The notes under the pieces were generated by a model. It saw nothing but the letters and a program-made list of their open reading frames with translations, made no database searches and was not told where the DNA came from. Made by a program: the position numbers and the translations under genes. From NCBI GenBank assembly GCA_934129745.1, contig CAKOWZ010000012.1, positions 1 to 59,135 on the forward strand: a DNA stretch of 59,135 bases, given 5' to 3'. Positions within the stretch are counted from its first letter, which is position 1, and each line of letters begins with the position of its first letter. Origin of the DNA: an uncultured Clostridia bacterium. GTDB lineage: Bacteria; Bacillota; Clostridia; TANB77; CAG-508. Shown here piece by piece: positions 26,555-35,109 of the stretch.

Positions 26555-26767
26555 ATGCAATATAATACAGGGTTTTATAAATTATTAAGACAAGCTGTAT
26601 ATGATGACACAGCATTAGTAATGGTATTAGATAAAATAATGAAACTTATAAATAGTAATTCTAAAGATGATAATGGGGAAATTGATGAAGATTTAAAGAG
26701 TGAATTGATTACATATTCTATTGAATTGATACGAGATAAAAAAATTTATAAAAAATTTGAAATTTGA
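26555..26767 (+). CDS. Tn916 ORF8-like helix-turn-helix protein
   Basis: 70 residues, beginning 4 bases after the ORF7-like stop. It has the pattern of the small HTH protein (FYKLLRQAVYDDTALVMVLDKIMKLINSNS) that follows ORF7 in Tn916-type elements and works with it as transcriptional regulator. The ribosome binding site GGAGG lies in the end of the previous gene. Confidence 0.75.
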   Translation: MQYNTGFYKLLRQAVYDDTALVMVLDKIMKLINSNSKDDNGEIDEDLKSELITYSIELIRDKKIYKKFEI

Positions 26768-26788
26768 TGTCCACTTTTTCGATTTTTT

Positions 26789-27110
26789 TGTGCTGTTCAT
26801 AGTAGAAGGGTAAAAAACTTCTACTATGGTATGCACATTGAAAATTGAATAGATTTTATTAGAACGACAAGAGCTACATTCTAGGTGGGTTAGCAACTAT
26901 TTAGATATCTAATAAGAATGTTATCTTATTATGAAGTAGTTTGGATACTTTTGTATAGTCATAGAATGAGCGTAAAGTTATAGGAATAGACCATAATATT
27001 TCTATAATGGTGCGTCCCACGCAATGAGTACAAACCAGAGTTCTGGGTGGTAGATAACCAATGTTGCTAGAAACAATAGCAATCTAATAAATGAATGGAA
27101 CAATTAAAGT
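26789..27110 (+). ncRNA. Structured non-coding region of the ICE, candidate RNA
   Basis: About 320 bases without a gene but rich in paired segments: TGTGC plus CATAGTAGAAG (26789-26808) with CTTCTACTATG plus GCACA (26818-26837); GCGT-CCC-ACGC near 27012; CCAGA-GT-TCTGG near 27038; TTGCTA (27064) with TAGCAA (27077). It lies between the ORF8-like gene and the small genes before the recombinases. Comparable sequence blocks occur, as I recall, at this place in other clostridial ICEs. Role unknown: regulatory RNA, cis-acting transfer or excision site are all possible. Confidence 0.5.
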
Positions 27111-27143
27111 TAAAATAATTTAACTATTAAAATGGAGGCTAAA

Positions 27144-27383
27144 ATGTTAGATATTATTTCAATGATTATAATATTATTCTTTTTAATGGGACTACCTATG
27201 ATTTTAATAATTATAGGTGGAAGTAAAAGTAAGTCAGAACAAGAAAGAGCTTATGAATTAGAAGAAGAAGCTAAATACTGGAGAGATTATGAAAAAGAAC
27301 AAATAAGAAAGAAAAAAATTAGAAAAATAAAAATTAGGAGGTTTTTTAAATGGGTAAAGAACTTTATACATGGGAACAAGTAA
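27144..27383 (+). CDS. Small membrane protein with charged tail, 79 aa
   Basis: ATG 27144 is chosen with GGAGG (27134-27138) upstream; an in-frame ATG at 27132 overlaps that site. One membrane span (about residues 2-24), then a strongly charged helix and an Arg/Lys-rich tail. It overlaps the next gene by 34 bases. Small proteins of this kind are common before the recombinase in ICEs; function unknown. Confidence 0.6.
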   Translation: MLDIISMIIILFFLMGLPMILIIIGGSKSKSEQERAYELEEEAKYWRDYEKEQIRKKKIRKIKIRRFFKWVKNFIHGNK

Positions 27384-27541
27384 GTGCTTATGCAGAAATC
27401 GCACTACATAATTTAATGAATTCAGCAAATGAAATAAATATGAGAAATTTAAAAATGTGCATAGATCCACTACAAACTTTATATGCAAAAGAGGGAGTAG
27501 TTGGAATGGCAGAATATTTAATTAACAAATATGAAAAATAA
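27350..27541 (+). CDS. Small ICE protein, 63 aa
   Basis: ATG 27350 has AGGAGG 8-13 bases upstream. The product is soluble and helical (MGKELYTWEQVSAYAEIALH). It sits where excisionase-like small proteins are found in Tn916-family elements, but I see no clear winged-helix signature, so excisionase is only a possibility. Confidence 0.6.
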   Translation: MGKELYTWEQVSAYAEIALHNLMNSANEINMRNLKMCIDPLQTLYAKEGVVGMAEYLINKYEK

Positions 27542-27597
27542 AATAACAATGAAAGATGTTAGTTATTATAACTAGCATCTTTTTGAAAGGAAAAGGT

Positions 27598-27891
27598 ATG
27601 GAGGAAATTAAAAAATTAGAATACAAACTAAAGAAAAGTAAAGAAAATTTACAAGCAGATATTGAAAATAGGCAAATAGATAAAATTGACAATATTAGTA
27701 TAGATTCTAATACACCATTAGAAGCAAGAATATTTAATTTCTTTCAAAAGATTAAAAATCCCTATGCAATTAAAGTCGGCAATGTAATAGTAGAAATGGA
27801 GTTTTCAGAGGATTCCAATATTTCTCCAATGGAGTGCATAGACGCCACTTTAATAAATGAATACAAGATGAGAGAAATGTCAAATGTGTAA
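27598..27891 (+). CDS. DUF6870-like small ICE protein, 97 aa
   Basis: ATG 27598 follows AAAGGAAAAGG. The conserved-looking core is LEARIFNFFQKIKNPYAIKV followed by VIVEMEFSED, resembling short ICE proteins grouped as DUF6870. N-terminal charged helix. Function unknown; always found near recombinases or regulatory ends of clostridial ICEs, from memory. Confidence 0.6.
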   Translation: MEEIKKLEYKLKKSKENLQADIENRQIDKIDNISIDSNTPLEARIFNFFQKIKNPYAIKVGNVIVEMEFSEDSNISPMECIDATLINEYKMREMSNV

Positions 27892-27971
27892 ATTTTAAAG
27901 GTGTTGTTTTTTTGTAAATTAGGATAATAAAAGAAGCTGTGTTACTATTTCGGTGTAGGAGGTTTTGTAAA

Positions 27972-29648
27972 ATGAAAAGAGGTAGAAAAAGTAAATATGA
28001 TATTGAAATAAATAAATCAAAAGTATGGAATGTTGCTGTATATATTAGATTATCAGTTCAAGATGGAGATAAAGCAGAGAGTAATAGTGTTATCAATCAG
28101 AAAGAACTTTTAAATATGTATTTAGAACAAGATAAAGAATTGAATTTTAAAGAATATTGTATTGATGATGGATTTTCTGGAACAACTTTTGATAGACCTG
28201 CTTTCAAAAAAATGATGAAAGATATAGAAAAAGAAATAGTAAATACAGTTATAGTAAAAGATTTATCTCGTTTTGGTAGAAACTATATTGAAGTTGGAAA
28301 TAAGATAAATTCATTTATGAAAGATAATATAAGATTTATATCTGTTTGTGAAAAGATAGATAGTTATAAAGATAAAAAGTCAGTAGATGATATTATTTTT
28401 CCTTTAAAAAATATAATGAATGAAATGTATTGCAAAGATGTATCAGACAAATTGATAAAGACATTTGAGGTTATGAAAAAAGAGGGAAAATATATAGGGG
28501 GAATACCACCTTTTGGCTATATAAGAGATGAAAATAATAAACACAAGCTAATAGTAGATGAGGCTTCAGCAAGTGTTGTAAGAAGAATATTTGATTTATG
28601 CGAATCTGGAATTGGTAATGTATTAATTACTAAAGAATTAAATGAAAAAAATGTATTAACACCAAGCGAATATAACTGTAAGATTTTAAAAATTACATCA
28701 TCAAGTAGTAAAGTTGCAAAACAATGGACAGCAAGTATTGTCGGAAAGATATTAGATAATAGAGTTTATTGTGGGGATTTAGTTCAAAATAAAACAAGAG
28801 GAATCAGTTATAAAGTACATAAGAGACTAAAAAATGATGTAGAAGATTACATTATAATTGAAAATGCACATGAACCAATTATAGAAAAGGAAAGATTTTT
28901 TTATATACAAAAAATAAGAAAAGATAGAAAATTTAATTGGAACAGAAGAATAGAAAATATTTCTATATTTGATGGAATTGTATTTTGTAGTAATTGTAAT
29001 AAGCCATTAGTAGCAACTATAAAAGAAAAAAGTATGATAAATGATACTGGAATTGAAAAATATGTATTGGAATGTAAAGAATGCAATAATCAAAATGATA
29101 AACCTTATGTAATAGATGTGGACAAGTTAAAAATATGTATTTTTAGAAGTATTAAATATCATATAGATTTACTAAATGGATTTGAAAATGCAAGATTATC
29201 TGTTAAAGAAAATAAAGAATATGCAGACAAAATAAAAGAGAATGTTGATAATTTAAAAAATAAATTAGAAAGACTTGATAAAGAAAGAACAAAATATTTC
29301 ACAAAATTCAGAGATATGGAAATTGACGAGCAAGAATATATTGCTTTTATCAGAGAGAATGTTAAAGAGGAAGAAAATATAAAGGAAAAAATTAAAAAAG
29401 AAAAAGCAAAGTTAATGGGGGCAAGATTAAATTATAAGAATGTTTCTAAAAATAACTGGGTAGATACTTTAATGAAATATAAAAATCAAAGGAAGATTAC
29501 AAAAGAAATGTTAAATGACTTAATAGAAAAAATTTATATCAATAATGATGGTAGAAAAATTAAATTAGTATTTAAATATGAAGATGCTTTTAAATTAGCA
29601 ATGGATTATTTGAAAATTGTAAAGGAAGGGGGAAATACTAATGCCTAG
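27972..29648 (+). CDS. Large serine recombinase 1 of the ICE
   Basis: 558 residues from ATG 27972 with TAGGAGG upstream. Resolvase-type catalytic domain: AVYIRLS with nucleophile Ser28, FSGTTFDRPAF, VIVKDLSRFGRNYIEVG. Recombinase domain with GGIPPFGYIRDENN, RRIFDLCESG, then zinc ribbon (CSNC ... CKEC around 335-372) and a long coiled coil (about 410-490). Integrates and excises the element by site-specific recombination, as TndX/TnpX do. Its 3' end overlaps the second recombinase by 8 bases, so both are made together. Confidence 0.92.
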   Translation: MKRGRKSKYDIEINKSKVWNVAVYIRLSVQDGDKAESNSVINQKELLNMYLEQDKELNFKEYCIDDGFSGTTFDRPAFKKMMKDIEKEIVNTVIVKDLSRFGRNYIEVGNKINSFMKDNIRFISVCEKIDSYKDKKSVDDIIFPLKNIMNEMYCKDVSDKLIKTFEVMKKEGKYIGGIPPFGYIRDENNKHKLIVDEASASVVRRIFDLCESGIGNVLITKELNEKNVLTPSEYNCKILKITSSSSKVAKQWTASIVGKILDNRVYCGDLVQNKTRGISYKVHKRLKNDVEDYIIIENAHEPIIEKERFFYIQKIRKDRKFNWNRRIENISIFDGIVFCSNCNKPLVATIKEKSMINDTGIEKYVLECKECNNQNDKPYVIDVDKLKICIFRSIKYHIDLLNGFENARLSVKENKEYADKIKENVDNLKNKLERLDKERTKYFTKFRDMEIDEQEYIAFIRENVKEEENIKEKIKKEKAKLMGARLNYKNVSKNNWVDTLMKYKNQRKITKEMLNDLIEKIYINNDGRKIKLVFKYEDAFKLAMDYLKIVKEGGNTNA

Positions 29649-31323
29649 ACAAAGTAAATATAATAAAGAAGAAAAAGATAATGTGAAAAGTTATCAATAT
29701 AAAGCAGCAATATATATAAGACTATCAGTAGAAGATGGAGATAAAGAAGAAAGTAACAGTATAACAAATCAAAGAATGTTATTAAATCAATTTTTAAAAG
29801 ATAATTCAGATATTGAAATATATGATTATTATACAGACGATGGATTTTCTGGAACTACTTTTAATAGACCAGGATTTGAAAAATTGTTAGAAGACTTATA
29901 TGAAAAGAAATTTAATACTGTTATTGTAAAAGATTTATCAAGATTAGGAAGAAACTATATTGAAGTTGGAAATTATATTGAAAAAGTATTTCCTTTATAT
30001 AATATAAGATTTATTGCAGTTAATGACCAAATAGATAGCATAAAAAATCCTGAATCAGTTAATAGCATTATTGTACCTTTTAAAAATTTAATAAATGATG
30101 AATATTGTCGAGATATATCAAATAAGATAAAGGCAGTATTAAATGTAAAAATGAAAAAAGGAGAATATGTTGGCTCTTATGCACCTTATGGATATATCAA
30201 AGATCCAGATGATGTACACCATTTAATTATTGATGAAGAAGCAGCAAAAGTTGTTAGAATGATATATGAACTTACTTTAAATGGATATGGAAGAACAGCA
30301 ATATCAAAGAAATTAAATGAATTAGGAATACTGAATCCAACAGGACATAGAGCAATAGATTTAAAAATGAAAACACCATTTAAGAATAATACCGATAAAG
30401 TTACATATTCTTGGTGTTCAACAACAATTAGAGATATTTTACGAAATCAAATGTATTGTGGAGATTTAGTTCAAAACAAAGGAAAACTAATTAGTTATAA
30501 AATACATAAAAGAGTATTAGTACCACAAGAAGAATGGATTATTGTAAAAGATACACATGATGCAATTATAGATAGAGATACATTTGATAAAGTTCAAAAA
30601 GCAATACTAGACAGAGATACAAGAATGAATACAGATGGAAAAATATCTATATTTGCAGGACATATTAAATGTGGAGATTGTCAAAGGGCAATGAGTAAAA
30701 AGATACCAGGAAAATATAAAGGACAACCTCGAAATTATTATCATTATATGTGTTCTGCATATATGAGGTCTGGTGGAGAAATTTGTACAAAGCACAGTAT
30801 AAAAAATGATGAATTAGAAAAAGCAGTTTTAGAAAGTATAAAAGTTCAAATTGGACTTATAATGGATATGAAAAGAATAAAAGGAAAAATAGATAGTAAA
30901 ACATTTAATGATAATCGCAGAAGCTATTTGCTAGAAAATATCAATAAATGTGAAGAAACATTGAATATTAAAAGAAAATTAAGAAAAGAGGCTTACGAGG
31001 ATTGGAAATTAGGCATTATTACAGAAAAGGAATATAATGACTACACCCAAGAATATGGAAGACAAATAAGGAAAAATGAAGCATATATTGAAGAAAACTA
31101 TAAAGAATTACAGAATTTAGACAAAATGAGTACCTCTGGAGAATGGATTGAATATTTTGAAAAATATCAGAATGTAAATTCATTATCAAGAGAACTTATA
31201 GATGGACTAATAGATGATATATATGTTTATGAAGATAAGAAAATTAAAGTTAAGTTTAAATATGAAGATGAATACAATTATTTAATTCAATATATAAAAA
31301 GAAGAAAGGGAGAGATACTTTAA
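29641..31323 (+). CDS. Large serine recombinase 2 of the ICE
   Basis: 560 residues; GGAAGGGGGAA provides the ribosome binding site within the end of the first. Same architecture: AIYIRLS with Ser29, FSGTTFNRPGF, VIVKDLSRLGRNYIEVG, recombinase domain (GSYAPYGYIKDPDD), zinc ribbon with CGDC and later CSAY/CTKH cysteines, and coiled coil. Clearly a paralogue of the upstream gene. Two overlapping large serine recombinases at the element end suggest they act as a pair. The right end of the ICE should lie shortly after. Confidence 0.92.
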   Translation: MPRQSKYNKEEKDNVKSYQYKAAIYIRLSVEDGDKEESNSITNQRMLLNQFLKDNSDIEIYDYYTDDGFSGTTFNRPGFEKLLEDLYEKKFNTVIVKDLSRLGRNYIEVGNYIEKVFPLYNIRFIAVNDQIDSIKNPESVNSIIVPFKNLINDEYCRDISNKIKAVLNVKMKKGEYVGSYAPYGYIKDPDDVHHLIIDEEAAKVVRMIYELTLNGYGRTAISKKLNELGILNPTGHRAIDLKMKTPFKNNTDKVTYSWCSTTIRDILRNQMYCGDLVQNKGKLISYKIHKRVLVPQEEWIIVKDTHDAIIDRDTFDKVQKAILDRDTRMNTDGKISIFAGHIKCGDCQRAMSKKIPGKYKGQPRNYYHYMCSAYMRSGGEICTKHSIKNDELEKAVLESIKVQIGLIMDMKRIKGKIDSKTFNDNRRSYLLENINKCEETLNIKRKLRKEAYEDWKLGIITEKEYNDYTQEYGRQIRKNEAYIEENYKELQNLDKMSTSGEWIEYFEKYQNVNSLSRELIDGLIDDIYVYEDKKIKVKFKYEDEYNYLIQYIKRRKGEIL

Positions 31324-31347
31324 AGAGAATTTATCTCTCTTTTTTCT
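31310..31347 (+). terminator. Terminator after the recombinases
   Basis: GAGAGAT (31310-31316) pairs with ATCTCTC (31333-31339), followed by six T. It overlaps the stop codon. Confidence 0.75.
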
Positions 31348-31426
31348 GTAATTTTATAGAAAAAGATTAAATTTTATGATATAATTTGAAAAGTTTTAAG
31401 GAGGTTATATATTATAACCGCAAGAA

Positions 31427-31684
31427 CTCGAAAACCTTATGTATGAACAATTACATAAGATTACAGAAAATACTGAAAAATAAGCAAAGAAGAAGATAAA
31501 AGACCCTGAAAACCTTGATATCATAGCTGTTTTAATGAAGAACGACAGGGTACGCGAATTTGAATGGTTAGATACGAGGACTTGAGAATATGAATCTGCT
31601 AAAGCAAAAGAAATGAGAAAAGAATTAAAAGCAAAAGGAATAAAAGCCACTGATGATTACATGAGAAGTATCTTATATAATTAG
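31427..31684 (+). pseudogene. Decayed gene with in-frame stops at the ICE/chromosome junction
   Basis: A single frame encodes protein-like sequence interrupted by TAA and TGA: ELENLMYEQLHKITENTEK, stop, AKKKIKDPENLDIIAVLMKN, DRVREFEWLDTRT, stop, EYESAKAKEMRKELKAKGIK, ending ATDDYMRSILYN at TAG 31682-31684. No start remains (a stop precedes at 31415). AAGGAGG at 31399-31405 may be its old ribosome binding site. Family not recognised. The interruptions are ordinary stops, not CGG shifts. Confidence 0.6.
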
Positions 31685-31722
31685 TGTTTTAGAAAATATT
31701 ATTTTAAATATAAAAAAGTATA

Positions 31723-31757
31723 TGGTTAATTACAAATAAGTAGTTAACCATTTTTTG
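31723..31757 (+). terminator. Intrinsic terminator upstream of the fatty-acid operon
   Basis: TGGTTAATTAC pairs with GTAGTTAACCA around a six-base loop, then six T. It isolates the operon from the ICE. Confidence 0.8.
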
Positions 31758-31814
31758 CGTTTAGGCTAAATATTTAGTTAATAATTAATCAAAAAAACAC
31801 TGAAAATATATTAT

Positions 31815-31880
31815 ACTGACCAATCAGTCTAAAGATATTAATGTATTATTATGGTATAAGTATGATGTAAAATTTAGAAA
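31815..31880 (+). promoter_or_regulatory. Dyad operator and promoter of the fatty-acid operon
   Basis: ACTGA-CCAA-TCAGT at 31815-31828 is a 14-base inverted repeat of TetR-family style, 67 bases before the first gene. A TATAAG/TATGATG -10-like region follows near 31856-31865. No FapR (TTAGTACCTGATACTAA-like) or FabT box is seen. Regulator gene not in window. Confidence 0.5.
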
Positions 31881-31894
31881 TAATAGGAGAAAAT

Positions 31895-33613
31895 ATGAGT
31901 AAGAGAATATACGATTATTTAAAAATTAATGATTTAAAAGATATGTTAAATAAAACAGGAAAATTATATGGAGATAGACCAGCATATAAAATAAAAGTAG
32001 AAGAAGGGAAATATCAAATTTTTTCACATAAAGAAGTGCGAGATATGGTAAATAATTTAGGAACAGCATTAATAAATTTAGGATTAAAGGGAAAACGAAT
32101 TGCAGTTATTGGAGAAAATAGATATGAATGGGAAATAGCATATTTATCAATTGTATGTGGAACAGGAATTGTTGTTCCATTAGATAAATCACTGCCTGCA
32201 AATGAGCTAGAATTATTGATAGAGAGATCTGACATAGAAGCAATATTTTATACAAAAAAATATTCAGAAATAATCCAAAATATTAGATATAGTGAAAAAA
32301 ATAAATTAAAACATTTAATTTCTATGGACAGTGATGAACATGGAGAAGGAATATACTCGCAAAAAGAATTAATACAGGCAGGTAAAAAACTAATAGAAAA
32401 AGGAAACAAAGAGTTTTTAAATACAAAAATCAATCCAAAAGAAATGAATATTATGTTATTTACATCAGGTACAACATCTAAGTCTAAAGTAGTAGCACTT
32501 TCCCATGAAAATATTTGTACAAATTTAATGGATATTGGAAGTATTTTAGATGTAACTGAAAAAGATATTTTTCTTTCGATTTTGCCAATACACCATGTAT
32601 TTGAATGTACGGTAGGATTTTTATTTTCATTATATAAAGGAGCAGAAACTGTATTTTGTGATGGCTTGAGACATATAGTAGAAAATTTAAATGAATATCA
32701 TGTAACAGTTATGGCTTGTGTACCAGGTATATATGAAAGAATATTTATGATGATTAGAAAAAAATTAGAAAAACAAGGAAAACTTGAGAAAATATTAGAA
32801 AATGAAGAAAAATATAAAAATTTATCTATGAAAAAAAAGAAAGAAGTATTTAAAGAAATACATGATATGCTAGGTGGAAATATAAAGTTATTCATAAGTG
32901 GAGCTGCAGCTTTAGATAAGACAATAGAAGAAAAATATAGATTATTAGGACTAAACTTAGTACAAGGATATGGATTGACTGAAACTTCACCTGTTGTGGC
33001 AGTTGGAACAAATAAGAATTATAAGTTAGGTTCAATTGGAAAAACAGTTCCAAGCATAGAAGCAAAACTTGTAGATGTAAATGATGATGGAATTGGAGAA
33101 CTAGTAGTTAGAGGTTCAAGTGTGATGCTAGGATATTATGAAAATGAAAAAGTAAATAAAAAATCATTACAAGATGGATGGTTTTATACAGGGGATTTAG
33201 CCAAAATAGATGGAGAAGGATATATATTTATATGTGGTAGAAAGAAAAGTGTAATAGTATTAAAAAATGGAAAAAACATATTCCCAGAAGAAATGGAAAA
33301 TTTAGTGAATAAAATAGAAGGAATAAAAGAGTCGTTTATCTTTGGAAAAATACAATCAAATGATGAGAATAATATAAAAATAAATGTAAAGATAGTATTT
33401 GATAGAGATGTTATAAAAGATGTTTATAAAGTCGAAAAAGATGAAGACATATATAAAGTCTTGTCAAAGAAAATTAAAGAAGTAAACCAAACTATGCCAT
33501 TATATAAAGCAATAAGAGGAATAATACTAACAGAAGAACCTTTGATTAAAACAACAACAAATAAAATAAAAAGGCAGGAAAATTTAGATGCAATTAGAAA
33601 ACTTAAAGACTAA
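31895..33613 (+). CDS. AMP-forming acyl-CoA/acyl-ACP synthetase
   Basis: 572 residues of the ANL superfamily: P-loop-like MLFTSGTTSKSKVVALSH (about 186-203), ILPIHHVFECTVGF, core YGLTETSPVV (about 361), WFYTGDLAKID (about 428) and GRKKSVIVLKNGKNIFPEE hinge with the late catalytic Lys near the end (KTTTNKIKR). It activates long-chain fatty acids with ATP. As first gene of a fatty-acid operon it probably recycles exogenous or released acyl chains; CoA or ACP as acceptor is not decidable. The end overlaps birA by 26 bases. Confidence 0.88.
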   Translation: MSKRIYDYLKINDLKDMLNKTGKLYGDRPAYKIKVEEGKYQIFSHKEVRDMVNNLGTALINLGLKGKRIAVIGENRYEWEIAYLSIVCGTGIVVPLDKSLPANELELLIERSDIEAIFYTKKYSEIIQNIRYSEKNKLKHLISMDSDEHGEGIYSQKELIQAGKKLIEKGNKEFLNTKINPKEMNIMLFTSGTTSKSKVVALSHENICTNLMDIGSILDVTEKDIFLSILPIHHVFECTVGFLFSLYKGAETVFCDGLRHIVENLNEYHVTVMACVPGIYERIFMMIRKKLEKQGKLEKILENEEKYKNLSMKKKKEVFKEIHDMLGGNIKLFISGAAALDKTIEEKYRLLGLNLVQGYGLTETSPVVAVGTNKNYKLGSIGKTVPSIEAKLVDVNDDGIGELVVRGSSVMLGYYENEKVNKKSLQDGWFYTGDLAKIDGEGYIFICGRKKSVIVLKNGKNIFPEEMENLVNKIEGIKESFIFGKIQSNDENNIKINVKIVFDRDVIKDVYKVEKDEDIYKVLSKKIKEVNQTMPLYKAIRGIILTEEPLIKTTTNKIKRQENLDAIRKLKD

Positions 33614-34172
33614 ATTTTTAGGAAGAAATAGTATTTTTTATAGCAAAATAGATTCAACACAAAATGAAATTTGGAGATTAATAGAAAACAAAAATACTCC
33701 AGATGGTACTTTAGTATTTGCAGATATTCAGGATAAAGGAATAGGAACACATGGAAGAGTCTGGCATACAGATGAAGCAAATAATATAGCATTCTCATTT
33801 TTTATAAAAACAAATTGTAATATTCAAAGATTAGATGGACTTACAATAAAAATTGCAAATATAATTGTTGATATTTTTAAGAATCAATATGGAATTTGCT
33901 TAAATATTAAACAACCAAATGATATTACATTTAATAATAAAAAAATAGGTGGAATTTTAACTCAAACTAAACTTATTAATGAAAAAGTTAAGTATTTGGT
34001 AGTTGGAATTGGAATTAATACTAAAAAGGAAAAATTTACAGATGATATAAAAAATATAGCAACATCAATAAAAAGAGAATTTGGAATAGATGTAGATACA
34101 AAAAAGTTTATAGTAGAGTTTTGTAATCAATTTGAAAAAGAAATAGAAATGAGAGGAGTTATTAAAAAATGA
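33588..34172 (+). CDS. birA: Biotin--[acetyl-CoA-carboxylase] ligase
   Basis: 194 residues. Biotin/lipoate ligase core: KGIGTHGRVWHTDEANNIAF (biotinyl-AMP loop, GRGRxGR-like, about 45-65), IKQPNDITFNNKKIGGILTQ (about 105-125) and VVGIGINTKKE. No N-terminal DNA-binding domain, so it is a monofunctional ligase, not a repressor. It biotinylates the AccB encoded 3 kb downstream. The stop overlaps the fabD start (ATG 34169). Confidence 0.9.
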   Translation: MQLENLKTKFLGRNSIFYSKIDSTQNEIWRLIENKNTPDGTLVFADIQDKGIGTHGRVWHTDEANNIAFSFFIKTNCNIQRLDGLTIKIANIIVDIFKNQYGICLNIKQPNDITFNNKKIGGILTQTKLINEKVKYLVVGIGINTKKEKFTDDIKNIATSIKREFGIDVDTKKFIVEFCNQFEKEIEMRGVIKK

Positions 34173-35105
34173 ATATTGGTTTTTTATTTCCTGGTCAAGG
34201 ATCTCAAAGTATTGGAATGGGAAAAGATATATATGAAGAATATGAAGATGCAAGAAAAATATATAATAAAGTTAAAAATATAACAGGAATAGATATTGCA
34301 AAAATATCATTTGAAGGGCCAGAAGATATATTAAATGAAACAAAATATACACAACTTGCGATACTTACAGAAAGTTTAGCAATATTAGAAATTTTAAAAG
34401 ATAATAATATAACAGCTAATATGTCAGCAGGATTGAGTTTAGGTGAATATACAGCACTAATCAATGGTAAAGCACTTACATTTGAAGAAGGAATACAAAT
34501 TGTTCAAAAACGAGGTGAATATATGCAAAATTTGCTTCCTAGTGGAGAATGGCAAATGGCTGCAATTATAGGATTAACTGATAATGAAGTAGAAAATGTC
34601 TGCAAAAAAGTAAAATCTGGATTTGCAGTTCCTGCAAATTATAATTCAGTAGGTCAAGTTGTAATTTCAGGAGAGAAAGAAGCAATTATAGAAGCAGAAG
34701 AAATTGCAAAAGAAATGGGAGCAAAAAAGATAAGAATTTTAAAAACGGCAGGTCCATTTCACACTGAAAAATTAATAGAAAGTTCAAAAGCTTTAAGAAA
34801 AGAACTTGAAAATATTACTATTCATAGGTTTGAAACAAAAGTAATTAAAAATATAGATGGTGAAATGTACAAAGATACAGATGATGTAAAAGATATTTTA
34901 GCTTGTCATATTATAAATCCAGTTAAATTTTCAAAGACAATTCAAAATATGATAAATAATGGAATAGATACATTTATAGAAATAGGTCCTCGGAAAAACA
35001 TTATCAGGATTTGTAAAAAGAACACCAACAAATAAACAAATAAAAATATTAAATATTAATAATGTTTGTAGTTTACAAGCAGTATTAAAGGAATATGGAG
35101 GATAA
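34169..35105 (+). CDS. fabD: Malonyl-CoA:ACP transacylase; +1 recoded at CGG (311 aa)
   Basis: The frame from ATG 34169 stops at 35033-35035; skipping C34991 in CCT CGG AAA joins it to a frame ending TAA 35103-35105: 274 + 37 residues, the normal FabD length. Restored C-terminus reads EIGPGKTLSGFVKR, a conserved FabD motif, and ends 4 bases before fabG with the fabG ribosome binding site in its last codons. Catalytic Ser90 (AGLSLGEY), His198 (GPFHTEK), PGQGSQ near the N-terminus. It loads malonyl groups on ACP. The enzyme is normally essential, so a true null is unlikely. Confidence 0.9.
34988..34994 (+). other. CGG +1 recoding site 3 (CCT C GGA), in the GPGK motif of fabD
   Basis: 0-frame CCT CGG AAA AAC ATT; +1 reading CCT GGA AAA ACA TTA restores Pro-Gly-Lys-Thr-Leu. 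The Gly is conserved in FabD. The site falls exactly at the conserved motif, 37 codons before the true end. Confidence 0.85.
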
Positions 35106-35109
35106 AATG

